Assembly: GCA_001724265.1 (NCBI GenBank)
Contig: MEDY01000154.1
Coordinates: 1 to 61,550 of the forward strand
Direction: 5' to 3'
DNA from: Rhizaria sp. SCN 62-66
Lineage: Eukaryota; Rhizaria, unplaced
Length of the DNA stretch: 61,550 nt
This document shows positions 1 through 14,000 of this stretch, one piece after another (within the stretch, counting starts at the first letter, position 1; each line of letters begins with the position of its first letter). The position numbers and the translations under genes are program-made. The notes under the pieces are model-generated. The model made no database searches. It was not told the DNA's origin and worked only from the letters and a program-made list of their open reading frames with translations.

Positions 1-393
1 GCTCAATTCACAACCTCGCAGCCACTTTATTATCCATTGCTTCATAATTTGCGGATCATGATTTTGACTGGCGATACAGACGGTGACCCCACGGTGCTGA
101 CCGAAGGCACCAAGCCCCGGAACGTCTTTTTGTCGTCTTTCTTTGCGGATGGCGGTCATAGTGCGCTTTTAAAGCTGCTTCAGGACGATGCAGTGCCTGT
201 TGCCACGAGGGATTTGGCTGTGGCACTGCGCCAGATTGTGGACGTGATTGCCGGCGATGTTACCGATGCCACTGCACTCGAGGTACGCTTGGGCGGAGAG
301 GACATCGCGGATTCGTACGACGGATACCAAGTGGGCGATGAGTTTGGTGAGAGCAGTGATTACACTGACGGAGATCCGCAATCTGTTGACTGA
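1..393 (+). CDS. 3' end of an unidentified protein-coding gene (5' truncated)
   Basis: The frame starting at base 1 is open from the window edge and ends at TGA (391-393), giving 130 residues. The protein looks genuine. A hydrophobic/helical stretch with a GGHSALLKLL core (about residues 53-83) resembles an armadillo-like helical repeat, and it is followed by an acidic, Asp/Gly/Ser-rich tail. Codon use is GC-rich at third positions, unlike the AT-rich DNA that follows. I do not recognise the family. A GTACGC at 282 could be an intron donor, but the sequence beyond it stays coding-like, so I read through. The opposite-strand frame over 169-477 is probably a shadow. Confidence 0.5.
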   Translation, partial: AQFTTSQPLYYPLLHNLRIMILTGDTDGDPTVLTEGTKPRNVFLSSFFADGGHSALLKLLQDDAVPVATRDLAVALRQIVDVIAGDVTDATALEVRLGGEDIADSYDGYQVGDEFGESSDYTDGDPQSVD

Positions 394-2042
394 AGATATG
401 ATCACCGGTCTGCCAGAATTAAGGAAGTTGAGACAGAGAGACTGTGCCTTCAAGTGACGAATGGACCTGAGCAGCAAAAGAACGAAGCTGGGTCTAAGGG
501 TCAGGTGAGGTCGACTTGCGTTAACAGATCCTGCATCTTATTGACAGTTTCAACGACTCTCTGTCCTCTAGATTTGTGTTCGAACTAAGGACGTGCAATT
601 TATGAATATAAGACCTCCGAGTTGTTACGCGCGACATTTTACATAAAATGAATCTCTCACAGGAAAACCACAGAGAAAGAAAGTTCTTCTGACTCCCAAA
701 CAAAAACACACGATTTTTAATATAGTAAAGTCGATTCGCGTCACACTCACATATCTAACAAACAGGGAAACCACCAGCTGGTCACTAAACTTGCGCAAGC
801 GTGATTAATGTCTTTCTCCTAATAACATCCAAGAGATTTGTCACACGAGGAATACTACTCTTCATATTTGCGTTGAGTAAGCGAATTCATAGTTGTCATC
901 GATATCATTCTGTCGTTTGTTGGGCTCAGTGGTGACGGCAGATGTGAAGAAAGACTCGGAAACATGCAAACAACGAGAGTTCCGTGTGTTCACAATTCAG
1001 CGTGTGATGACGAATCGCGTTAATACATCAAGTCTACGACACCATAAAAGTCCTTAAGCTTATTATTGCGTTGAGGGATGCGTTCAACAAGCTTAGAAAC
1101 AGTGCCCGTTTGACAATAAGCCAGTCATGTATTGAGAGTTATGAACTGAAGAGTATAAATTAGTAACACCATTTGGAAGAACAACGAGTGTGTACATGTC
1201 ATCTTCTGAAAATAAAACTCGTTTGTTAACGAGTAGTCCAGAGACATGTGTTCCACTATTCTATGCAATCATTAGATGACAACGGATCCTTGCTGTCTGT
1301 GTGTTCTAAACAGATGTTAATACACGTTCAGTTAATATCGTAGATGCAGTTATAGGCGGTCGTCAATGATAGCGTTATATAGAGCAGAACACACGTGAAC
1401 AACATATCAAACAGGACGTGCATCGCTGATTGCCTGAACTGCTGATATGGCTGAGTACTTAGGTGAATTTTGTTTTGGAGATAGCTCGAAACATAATTGA
1501 AATGAGATATTTTTTTTTTTTAAATAGCTGAAACAAAACACACCTATGAAATACCACCTGGCAAAAAAACAACAACAGACAAAGAAGGGGGAACATCGAC
1601 AAAAAGAGCACGTTACTCGTACTCATGTCAAAAAGGTGCATTACATTAAGGAAGTCAGGATAACTAATTGCTGTAGTGTCTTAGTAAGACAACAAAAATA
1701 TGTGTTTAGGTGAAGAAATCTGCGCCAGCGCCACCGAGCATTCAATGACATTACAACGCGCGGTCGCGCTGCGCACAACATCTTGCTCGGATCTGACGTC
1801 GCGCACCAAGACAGACAAGTTTGTAGCAGGGACGCAAAACAACGAAAACAACACACGACAAAATATTAATATGTGCAAGAATGCAGCGGGATCTCAGCGA
1901 AAATGATCGCAATTAAAATAATCTGCAATCAAGTGATTATAGAACGATCATCGTGATGAAAGTTCTTGGCAACAGCGTGCAAAATGTCAGTTCAGCAGCT
2001 CGATATAGACGCACATATGACAAAAACTAGCGAGCTGTCATT
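394..2042. other. AT-rich intergenic stretch
   Basis: About 1.65 kb between the 3' ends of two convergent genes. It is AT-rich, contains a run of T near 1510-1520, and has only short frames under about 70 codons. I see no RNA gene, no mobile element and no domain-like translation. Confidence 0.6.
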
Positions 2043-5000
2043 TCAGTTTCTCATTGACGTGATTGAACTGAGATGACTTGACTTTTTCTTCGTGGGACTG
2101 ACAACAATGCTGTCGCAGTTGTCGTCCATATACTCAAGTCCCAGTCCCTCGTCGATGTACAGTCGCGGTGCCATGCCATCCGACACACCAGAGATCGGGG
2201 TCGCGCTCCAAGGTTGATTGTTATTATTACTGCCCGTCATGACGCCACCGTCATTGCCAGTAAGAGTGCTTCCAACACCATGCGAATTTGAATCGTCGAA
2301 GGACCCACTCACGCTAACCGCGCTGTTGCTATATTGACTGCGGAGTCGCACGCCATCCACGACAGAGAGACCACGATTACGATCTGACACGGCCTCACGA
2401 TCATTAACAGAGGATCCAGATGACTTTTCGTCGTTAAGACTCGGTCGCGTGGACGACACTGCTGAGATGGGGCGCGATGGAGCGAAGAAGTTTGCATGCG
2501 AGTCAATGAGGGGAAAACGGCGCGACGACGCAGGGCGTGGCATTCCGTGCAAGCGCGCATCACCACCAAAGTCGTATGCGTCAGCACCAAAGCGGATGAC
2601 ACCAGGTCCTGTGGAGGTTTCAGCAGAAGTATCTGACGATGTCGTTGACGAAGAAGCACGTTCTGGGGATGATGGGGACTCAGAAGAAGACTGGGTATCA
2701 TTCGACTGAACTTTCTCACGGTTGCTAGACGTACTCTTGCTCATTATCGCGTTCTTTACAAAATATGTCACTGTCGACCGCATAAATGTCGAGATAGGAG
2801 ATGAGATAACGACATACATTGCAATAGAAAGCAACGTTGCTAGGACCCAGCGTTCTGAGACGTTACGCAGCGACCGTGAAAGGGCAGTCTCACCAATGTC
2901 AATTTCCAGCCCAATGACGATAACCATGAGTGCACACGCAATAATACCGAGTGTGAGGAAGACAACACCAAGAAAGCGAATACCGCGGGGCTGTGAAATC
3001 TCCCAAGCTTTCCTGCGATACATCTGCTCAACATGCTCCGTGTCTAAGTCGATCGCGTATCGTAAGTAGAAATGCAGTCGCGCTTCTTGACGGAGTTCGG
3101 GCCAATCATGGTCTTGCGTTGACGCTACGCGAACCAGGGCGAGAGAGCCCAGCGACGCACCCACACTGCGAGCCGTGGCGAGAGTAGACTTTGACGAGCT
3201 GACCCCATTGCTGCCAGATTTGTTGCAAGGAACGGCGGAGTCAGCGTTCTTATTGATCACACTTGCAGACGTCGTGCTCATGACAGACTTTGCAGAGTCT
3301 TCCAACACAGTTGCCGTAGGACCACCCACATTTGCAGGACACGATGTCGAGCTTGACTGACTATTTTCCGATGATGAAGTGTCCACATTTGCGACATTGC
3401 CCTTCGTGGGAGCGGAGGCAGCAGAGGTGTCGATAGGAAAAATCATGGTGAGCAACGAGGGCTGACCTGTGGCTGCTGACACGCCGGCATTTGTACTTGA
3501 AAGCAGGCGCGCGGACAGAAGACGAGGGGAAACGTGGAAGCGAATCGGAGCATCCTCACCGCAATCGTTTTTTGAACGGTCAACATTGCGAGCGATTGCT
3601 TTGTCACCTGTGCCCAACGGAACGTCGTCCTGATCCTTCTCATTGACTGTGATCATGGCAACTGGGCCAACAACGCGCTGCCGCTCAGCGTCATTGTCAT
3701 CACTCACAGGAGTGACCGCATCAGCAACAGTCAAGCCCTTAGTACGTGTGCGGGACGTTGAAAGCGTTGCGACGGCAGCCGCAAAGCGCGTGCGACGCTC
3801 ATCCGGGTCAAGCTTACCATCGTGACCCTGCGGAGACTGCGTGACCCTTGATGGAGCTACTGGTGACGCCTCGGACGGCATGACAAACGCTGAAGCAGTG
3901 GGTGACTCTGTACGCTTGCGAGCAGCTGCGAAAGTAGCTGATGAGTGGTCCACAGCTGCCTCATGTTGTACAGGTGTCGTAGTAGGACGGGGACTTCCTG
4001 CACTGCTGGCAATTGAAATGAGTGATAAGAGCTGTATATCAGAAATGCGGCTGCTGGACTGAGCCATGCCGGCAGTGACCAGAGTCGACTTCTTCTCAGC
4101 ACTGGGACCGTTGACGTGGCCACTGTAATCCTCCCACGCGACGGATGTGTCAAGCGGCAGAAGAGGGGCAACGCGGAATAGCCAAGGCTGGCGGCGCGAT
4201 CGCGCACAGTCACAGAAGCAGCCGATCCACATGCGCGAAATACAGTTCGCAAACGAACATGTGCTACGGTCACGTTGACGCACCATATATCCGCGCTCCA
4301 CAGCGGCAGCAACCACCGATGCCGCTGTGACTGAGATATGATCCCGGAGACACACAGCCGGTGAAGCGGTCGAGGACGAAACGCCTTCACCGTCTGTCGA
4401 TGACGGCACAAGCGGATACGACGTTGGGCTCGAGCAAGAAGCAGAGATACTCGATTGAATGCTGTTGCTGTTGTATGAAGCAAGGCTTCGAGAACCAGTT
4501 GAGCTCGAGGGAGCGATGGTCGAGGCCTCACCGTTAAGGCTGATCTGACCCACACCCACAGTTGAGTCAGTTGCGGAGCCAGTACTTGCAAACAACGACG
4601 ATGAACGTTCAATTTTGGGATTGTTGTTGGAGGTGTTGAGCGGAACAATGCTGCAGCTGCGATTTGACGTACTAACCTTGGTCACACCACGAGCTGCTGC
4701 GGGTGAGGCAGACTTGCTCACATTTGCGTCCCGATTCGCCATGGGCGTGACAGATAAGGCGGTCGTTGATGCAGGTGCAGAGCGTGGAATTGCAACGACC
4801 TCAACATCATCGGGGGAGACGCGCCAGCATGCAGCGTCAGCAATAAGCTCAGCCACTTCGTCAACTTCGCGGCGGCGAGTGGCATACAGGGCGGGCCACT
4901 CCTCTTGAGGAAAATAGTCGGAAGTGCCAGTAAGTTGTAAGTACGCCAGTTGCTCAGCATAGTGATAAATGAAACGCTTAAGGCGGTCGGCGTTGCAGTG

Positions 5001-8000
5001 ATCAAAAATTGCGTGCCACAACAGTACTGCGGGATACACGGCAGCGGCCGACACAATCGCAGCGATGTAGATGGAATCGGCCGATTGTTCCCGGTACATC
5101 GCACCCGAAATAGTGAGCGTGAGCAGCATCATGAAGCAGACAGCAAACGCACGTGCCTGGGATGAGTAGTTGTCAGTGCGCGGCCGCGAAACAGTCGACG
5201 ACCAGAGGTGATCACGACGCAATAAATAGAGATAGCGACGCCACAGAAGCATAATTGTTGATGCTCCACGCTCAATGCCATATTCTTTGTGCAGATCCAT
5301 AGGACGCTGGTGCACGGGGTCCCAGCTCTCAAGCAACTCGGCTAGCCCTGCTTGATCAATGCGGACGTCAATAAAGAAGAATACAATACTCAGAATGACG
5401 GCCAAGCCAAACAGTGACATGACAGAGATAAGGGGCGCAGGATGACGACTCAGGTTGTCCCACGTGAGCAATTCAAAAGAGCTTGCAGTGAGGCGCACAA
5501 AGTTTGGTACACCCCAAAACGGGGTCCATCCGATTGAGAAAATAGTCAAGTGTGAGCATTTACATAGCGTGCGTGTGGAGCTGGTCGCAGCGACGGCGCA
5601 TCCCGCTCCAGACCACGTCTTGGCGGCCGTATCGTAAAAGCGGCATTGCGCAGCATAAGGAAAGATGCCATACGCAGCTGCGGGAGCTGAATCGTGCGGG
5701 ACAGAAATCCAGATTAGCTTATTGTCATTGACACTGTCAACAGGGGCAGGGTGGGTACCATTGGTGCTATTAGGGACTGTTCCAGGGAGCTCAGTTTCGA
5801 CACCAGAGGGACTTCCGTTGACCTCGCCAAGCTTTAAGCCTGCGGTTGTTGCAAACATGCTCGGCGGCTGCGGGTTATCACCCCATGTTGCATCTGCGGG
5901 AGGAAGCAGCGACACATCAAGGGAGTCAGTCAAATACGCCAGTCCGCCGAACGCATCGCGCGCAACAAACGCCACGTCAACATCAGCGCTGGGAATGCCA
6001 GAGAGCGCAACTGCAGGGATCCAAAAGGATGCTTCACCAGAGTTGTCTGTAGGAACCGCGACGCCGCCACCAATACCAGTAAAGGGGAACGCAGCTGGAG
6101 TGACGGAGGAACCACGCACAAGCCAGCCCTCAGCAGGCTCGCTTGCCGCGACACGTGAGAAGGAGTACCGCATTCCCCGAAGAGTCACAGCGATCGGCGC
6201 AGTGCCACCAGCCGTGGAAGTTGTCTCTTGCAGCAGTGCTGCAGCAGTGGGGGCAAGTGTGCGATCCATAAGGTCTGCTAGTGACACTGCCGTGGAAGTG
6301 GCAGAGAGAACCGCGTTTGTCTTCACGTCACCATACGTTGCGATGATACTTGCAACAGCAACGGCTGCATCAAGCGTGTCTGTGATGGGCACTTGCTGTT
6401 CAGCAAGATTGGCCATAATTTCCTCAGTAATAAACACTGCAAGTGCATGTGAGCTTAATACAGCAGCAGCCTCAGTTGCATTAAGCGCTGCAAGAAGTTC
6501 CGCACCTGCTGACACGTCGGAGCCAGGTGTCAGTGAGCTGTCAGTGAGAGCGAAGCCTTGTGCTACAGCTAATAGCTGAACCGCTGTGAGCGAGCTTACG
6601 TTGCGTTGAGCAATGATAAAAGTGTCGTCACCAGTTGCGCGCACAGAGCGCTCATAGTTCTCCAGAGCTGTCAACAGCCAAAGCGTTTCGTCACTGCCAA
6701 CATAATCATGCACTGACGAGACAGTGTGCGTGTACTGCGCTGTCGATGCAGCTGTTGTGGCACCAGAAGTCGCGCGCGCGGTTGAGGCTGCTGAAAGCAC
6801 AGCTGCCACAAACGCAGTCGAATCAAGTCGCCCGAGCGCGTCGGACGCGGCGCCCACATGATAATCAGCGGTTGCTAATGGATCTGAGCTGCCCAGCGCA
6901 GGCACTACTACGTTGGGAATAGTGACCACAACACGGCCGCCAAGTGCGTTCAAAATCTCAACAGTCGCAACATGCGTTCCAGGCGCAAGAGCAAGACGTA
7001 ATTCTCCCGCGGAAACGCCCTCTGTAACGGCGAGCAAGACATCAACTGTCTCTGCGCCAACGAGGGCCTGATATCCCCATCGGTAACGCAAAGGAAGTGC
7101 TGCAGGTTCGTCAGTCCACCCACGGCAATACAATAGCACATTCTGCGACTCCGACAGGGCTGCAGTCCCGGCGTTTGTATCATAACCACATTGCCCTGAC
7201 TGCGGCGCAGAGGGCGTGTAGATATTGAGTGTTGCCGTTGCCACCGCGCCAGCAAGCAGATCTCCACTCGACGGCAGAGCAGGAGGTTGGGAGTATGGGA
7301 ATTGCTCCAGTATTGTTTCATAAACACCCAATTTAAACGTATACACCGCGAGTGGACTAAGAGCATTCGCAGCAATCACAAGCTCCGAGCTCGTGGTACC
7401 CGACGTCACAATGCCGGAAGAAGTCAGATCCAATTTTGTGACTGTGAACGCACTAGATGGGTCAGCTTTAGAGCCGCAGTTGGTGCAAATCCAACGAAGC
7501 GCATACAGCTTGTTACGAGCAGTCACAACTGCAGCCAACCGTAAAGGCGCCCCCAATGGAGCAGCAGCCCAGCTGTTACTTCCTACAGTAAGCGAAAATC
7601 GTGTTGCAAGCTCCTCAACTGCCTCGGTGCCAATCGCACCAACTGCAGGTGGGGAATAAACGACTGCAACCGACGTCGATAGAGTCGATACTAAGGCAAT
7701 AGCCGTCAGTGACTGCGTGCGGCGTGTATCAGTCGTCGCGTTCATAGATGGTGAAATTGTGTTCGCGATGACAAGAGTTGCAGATTGGGTTCCGTCTGTT
7801 TGTGCAGGCATAAGTGCCGAGAGTATCGACTGCGTGAGCACAAGAAGCGTTGTACTGCTCGTCAACACGGCCCCAATGCCGGAAACAAGAACCGAGCACG
7901 GTTGTGTTTCATATGTTGGAGTTGAAAGAGAATCGTTAGGATGAGCGGCGGTGCGGAGCACGCGGTAACACTTCCACTCACCCACAGTCACTGAGCCGAA

Positions 8001-11000
8001 CGCTGTGGCGGCGTGGGGATCGTACGCACCACTCGTGTCGATGTGAACCACAGCATCATTCGCTGATGACGCATACGTTGACAGCATATCTGTAGCGACT
8101 GTAAACACCGACTGAAGCTCGCCACCAACAACACGCTGTTGAACTGTCGACGAAGTCAGTAAAACGGGTACAGCACGGGATACAAAAGTTGCCACGGTAT
8201 CAGTCTGGCCCTTCCGAAGCAGCGTCGCTGTGAGGCGAGACACGAGACGGAAAGAACGGGACTGCAAAACGATGCTTGCCGTGGCAGACCCCACGTCCCC
8301 CGCAGTGCCTGAGCTGAAGTCGGTGTAAGACACTGTCAACGAAAGCGTATACATCGTGGCAAACGCGAGCGAGTGCGCTGGAATGATAAGATTGCGTGCG
8401 GCAGCAGCTGCACCTGCGCCAACAATATCTGCAAATGTGGCCCCGTTGGGTGGCGCAGGAGAGATGGCCCACTCCGCGGAAACAAAGCCATCGCCACCAG
8501 GCGCGTTACCAACCATGCCAGCCAGTGAGCAGAGGGATGCAGACGAAATTGCGTCGACAAGAAGAACTTGTCCCGGGTCGAACGAGCCGGGATCCGAACC
8601 GACAGCGTCGTCGCTGCGGGCACCAGCGGCAGCTATCGTGACCCGCGGCAGAGGCGAGGAGGTTACCGTCAAAACATGTGTACGAATAACGGGAGCATGG
8701 TTCACCATGAGCCAATTCCACGCCGAGATGCGCACTTCATGCGCACCATCAGTGAGCCCAAGATTAGAAACGTTGAGAACGATGCGCTGCCAGCGTCCAT
8801 CAAAGTCATTATCGGCAAACACACTGAAAGAGGGCTGCCACTGCGCAACAAACGCGTTTATAGCATCGGAAAAGGCCGAAATATCGTCATCCGTTGTGAC
8901 GGTACCCGCAGCGCTGGCTTCAGCCGCTAGGACAAGCTCCCATAATACCTTGATACCATGTCCTTCGGCGCCACTGGTTGGAATTGCTGTAAACACAAGT
9001 TCACTGCAAGTGTCCACACTCGTGGGTCCCGCGATTGTGAAATTTAGCGGTGGTGGAGATAAGACAGGGGGCATATTGACAGGTGTTGCCGCAAGTTGTG
9101 CAGGTGCCGCCGGCCAAACCGAGGTGACAGCCATGTCTTCCTGTGCAAGCGCAGTGTAGCCGGGCTGCGAAAAAACAGTCGCATACGCATTGGGCACTGA
9201 CGCCGCAATGACAACTGAGTTGAACTTTAGAGGGAGGAGAGTAAACGACGGATTAAAATTGGTACCGAGAGTAACAGCGAACGTTGCCCCATCTGACTTC
9301 CAGCCGCACAGCGTGGTGTTCCCACCTAGCAGCGCAAGTGTTGCAGGCGTAAGAACAGCTGAGCACGCGGTTGTCGTCGCGTTGACTTCAAGCGCGAAAG
9401 CAACCGCAGTCGCGCGTGAGGCAGTCAGCTCCCCCGCCGTCGTCGATGCAATAGGGGTGGCGGTAGGAAGCGCGGGCGCTGACAGCGCTCCTGCGAGGTA
9501 AGCACCATGTGGGGGCATCGTCGTCGAGAGCGAAAACTTAAACGTGACTGTCGCATGGTCAGCCAGCAGCGTAGTGGCAGTGGGGACAGGAGTAGGAAGA
9601 CAAGCAAGAAGCGGCACAGGCAAAAGGAGTAATGGCAGCACTGGGGCAATGCGACGCGCGTACGAGATGGCATTCGTCGACCACACTGCGGACGAGGCGT
9701 TAGTACCTGGTGCCACAACGCGCACACAGCGTGGAAGGCGCAAGTGCGGGTGCGACAGAGCGCTGTTGGTGCTCAGAGTTTCGATAGTCGGCCACGCCGT
9801 CAGCGCTGCGGTGGCAAGCGCAATGTCATCACTCCGGCACACGGGACGTGCGACCACTCCCAGAGGCACTGCGGCGGCGGGAAAACCAGCCTCAGGGGGA
9901 ACTGCAGCGGCGGGCGCGGCTGAATGGCAGATGGCATTCTGCGGACACGGATAGTTATTATAATCGTCATATGAGCCGGTGTTCGTGGCATCAGCCGCAA
10001 GAAGTGCAATTGAGGCAGGCGTGACAAGATCGGAAGTCGGAGCAAACAAAGCCGCTGATTCAATCACATTGGCAGTGTCCGCTAGCAGCGCCGTCGCGGA
10101 GCAAGTCGGGATAGGAACGCACTGGGGCGGCGTCACACCGGCGCCCCAGCCTGCACCGCCACCCTGACAGAGGTGCGTGATGTTTTTAGCGCGGTGTGCA
10201 TGAGAAAACTCGTGACCAGTGTCGCACGTGTACGTTACAGCGATCGCACCCGAGATCACGCTAGCATGCGCCGTGCCGTTGTTCAGCGCGTTAATCGGAC
10301 ACTCGTTTGAGGCCGCGCAGACCAGCTGTGTAAGGGTCGCGGTCCACTGACCGGAGCCTAAGCTGGGATCGCACTGCGCCGTCACAGTCGCCGTGCTCGC
10401 GAACTCGGGCGTCATGGCGGCACCAAGAGCGCACGCGACGGTCACTGTCGTCGAAACACGGTATCCTTGTGCGTTGCTGGGTGGGACTGTCGTCAATTCT
10501 GAAGCAGTGCCGTTGGCCATAGTGTACTTAGTTGTGACCATGAAATCTTGAACAGCCACTGCGGGACAAAGCTTACCGCACATACCTCCAGTTGCCAGCA
10601 TAAGCTGCTTGCTAGCACCACAAACAACGGCACCATTCATATCAAAGGCTAGAGAGACATACCCAGACTTGCAAGGGGCAGTGCGCGTCGCAGCGAGAGT
10701 GATTGGTGCAAAAGATGTTGGACGCAGCATCCCTTTGCTATTCAGTAAAGCAGCGTTAGATGACGTCAGTGGATCACACGACGTCGACTCTGGACATTGC
10801 GCAGTATTACGGCCTTCCACAGGCACACGACGCCACTGGCCGCTCTCACAATACAGTGTACCCCAAGGAACTGCAGCGAACTCGTTTGCTGTCGCACTGA
10901 GGATGTGGCAAAAGTAAGCACCACTCACTCCGTGGCCTGCTACTCCTGCGCCAGTCACTGCCGCAATGTAGGTATTAAGATCGGCGTCAGCAGCAACGAG

Positions 11001-14000
11001 AGAGACAAGCGAGCCTGCCTGGCGCAGAGCCTATAATGTGGCACCAAGAGCTAGATTAGGATCGATCTCAGTGATCGGACCACAACTAGCTGTGGAGGCT
11101 GACGCGGGCTTGACCATAAAACGAGCTGACAACGTACAGTTACCCATACCACACGTTAACAGTCCGGATGTGGCTTCAAGCAATGGAAAGTACGCAGATT
11201 CGGAGCCAGGCGTCGTAAATCCTATCAGCTCGTTGGCTGGCTGCGGTGTTTGAATAGCAAAAATCTCGGATTGGAGAGGAAAAGGCAGACCTGTCGTAGA
11301 CGCGAGTTTTGCAGAGTACGCGACAGGTTTCTCTTCCGAGGGAAGTGTCACAACAGTTGGCAACAGCAGGCGACGCGTGTTCGTAGAGTTGAGGCGGATG
11401 GCGTCCCAGCGTGCATACAACGCAGTCGATTCAGCAATGCTGATACCGCCGTAGAGGTACACTTCTGGTGAGAGTGCACTCGCAACGTCAGCATCGTCGA
11501 TCCTGCCCGCCTCATCTGTGAGGCGCATCTCCAGCCACGCCGCAGCCTCTGCATCGGCCCCGGTCCATACGTCAGGCGGCCAGCTAATGGCCGTAGTCTC
11601 TGAGTACTTAGAAACTGTGCGCAGGTGCCGTGACACGACTGGCGGAAACCGCACGGTCATCTGAAGAGTCTCACGCATCAGATCGTTTTTGATTGTAACA
11701 ACACCTTCTACAACTGCCCGTGGCAGGCGGGCTGCCGCTGTTGACGCAAATAGCATCAAACAAGTTACCCGCGCCGTACCGCGTGTCTTGCGCACATCGG
11801 CCGTCGCGCCGGCAACACCAAAGTTAGGCACGATAAACGACAACACGGAGTGCAGCGGCGCTGAGATAAGTTGGAAGTTGGCTTGTGGCGTGAGCGTACT
11901 AAAGCGCTCTGTTGAGTCGTAGCCAGTAGCAGACGAGTGACCACGCAATGTGCACGAGGTGATGTTGAGCGTGTCTGCGAGTGCAGGAGGCAGACGAACA
12001 GTTACGTCGTGAAATAACGACATATTTAGTGACGGAATGTCGACGATCAATGGGCGAGCGTCCGAGGTGGAAGCTGCCGACGTTGCCGTCGCAGTCAAAC
12101 GTAAGCTGTCAGCAGTATAAAGCGCACCAGCGGCGTATGGTGCCGAAACATAAACAGGCAGCGCCTCAGCAGCGTGGAATTGGAACCTCGGAGTGAGATT
12201 AATCTCGCGTTTTGACACACGCAATAAACCGTAGTGGGTAGATACTACGGCACGCGCGCGCCAGTATGTCCCAACTGCGCCACCATCACTAAACGGTGCA
12301 CGTGACTGCACGGTGAACGAGACGTGAGCTGAGACGCAAGCGCCAAGCCCGCGCGCGGCACTGATGCCGTTTCCAATTACGACCGTAGCTGCGTCAGGAT
12401 GAGACCAGCTAGAGCTAGAGCTGGAGCTAGCAAGACGCGAAACCAACTTGTGGATCTCGTAGTTCGCAGTATCTAGATCAGTGACCGTGATTGGCATGTC
12501 CGCGATCTCTGGCGCAGGTGCAACGCATGTGACCGTGATGCTGGTGTGATCAATCGCGTCGACATTTTCTATATTTGTATATTTGGGCGCGGTCCAGCTA
12601 CTATCATTCCAGTCAGACGCACACTCCAACAAAAGAGCGATTTGCGCGACGGTCGAGCCGAGTGGGACCCACTGGTTCCCGTACCACGAGGACGAGTCTG
12701 GAAGTGATCCGTCGAGCCACATACCTCCTGCACGGGAAATGACCAGTGTTACACGGTGTGCGGTCGTGGGCACCGGTGCCGCAACCGCAGCCGCGGGCGA
12801 GTAGTAGTGGGACGGGAGCACGGAGTGGCGGAACAGAGCCTCATCACTCTGCTTGATGAACGTGTGGTACCGACCACGCGGCGGCCATGCCGAAGAACCG
12901 TTGGCAGCGATAAACGCCAGTGCACCTGCGCGTGTGGTGACAGCAGTCGGGATGTGGAAGGTGAAGTAGTCCGTCGCCATCGGCTCGCTGCTATCGAGAT
13001 CGTGCGATGTCCACGCACCTTCTGTGAAAAGGTAGTAGGGCATAATCCGTTGAAACACCGAACCCAGAAAAACGTCCGCAGCCGCGTTCTGCCAAGCCCA
13101 CGGAAAACCGGCCACAGGAAGCGGCCGCCATGGATTTCCCGCCCACTCGGTGTTGACAGTGCGGCGCGAACGGTCATGGCAACGCACAATGATGACGCCG
13201 CCCCAGAAGGGCTTGTTAGCGACTGAGTTGAGGTTGAATTCAAGCACTGACGTCGTGCTATCCCAGCCCCAGTTTGACGCCGGTATCGTAGACCATGTTG
13301 CGCCCACAGAGCCCCACGCCGTGGGGTTCAAGGCGCTGGCGGAGGGAAACGTCGCAAGGTTTGGCGCATACGCGGAGCACATTGAAATATTGTGGGTCAC
13401 AGAGGTTTCACCAACGTTGGAGAAGACGTTAAAATGTTCGTTTTGTCCGGGGTAGGCCCATCCATCGTCACTGCCGTACGCCACGTTGACTGTAAAGCGT
13501 GGTGACCGTGGGACCAGCATCACCATAACAAATGAAAGGCCGGCGTCAGCCAACGCTGTCGATACAGGGTCTGAAGGGGGCTCATCGGCACTTCCCGTGT
13601 ACCCATCGTAGTCCTAAAAAGCCAGAAAGATTATCAGAACAAAACACACGAGAGGCAGATAAGTGCAAGTATTTACAATAAATAGGATGTGGCATTTTAG
13701 AGGTATTCATTGAAAAGCTGATGAAGCTGCACCGCAGTGGCATCGCCCACGAACCTGGTCGTTGCGAACAAAAACAATTGATGTTTTTTCAAACCCAACA
13801 AGAGGAAGCTCACGAGGCGGGCTTGGTAGAGAGCCGCGCATGCCATCTAGCTGGACGCCAGAGAAGACGTATTTGGCTGTGAAAGGTGTGTGATACACGA
13901 GATTGACAGTGGCGGAGACAGTGACAACACGCCCGACATAAGCGGTGGGCTGGTAGAGTAGGCTTGAGCATGTTAAAATAAGCAGCGTGTTAAGGCGTGA

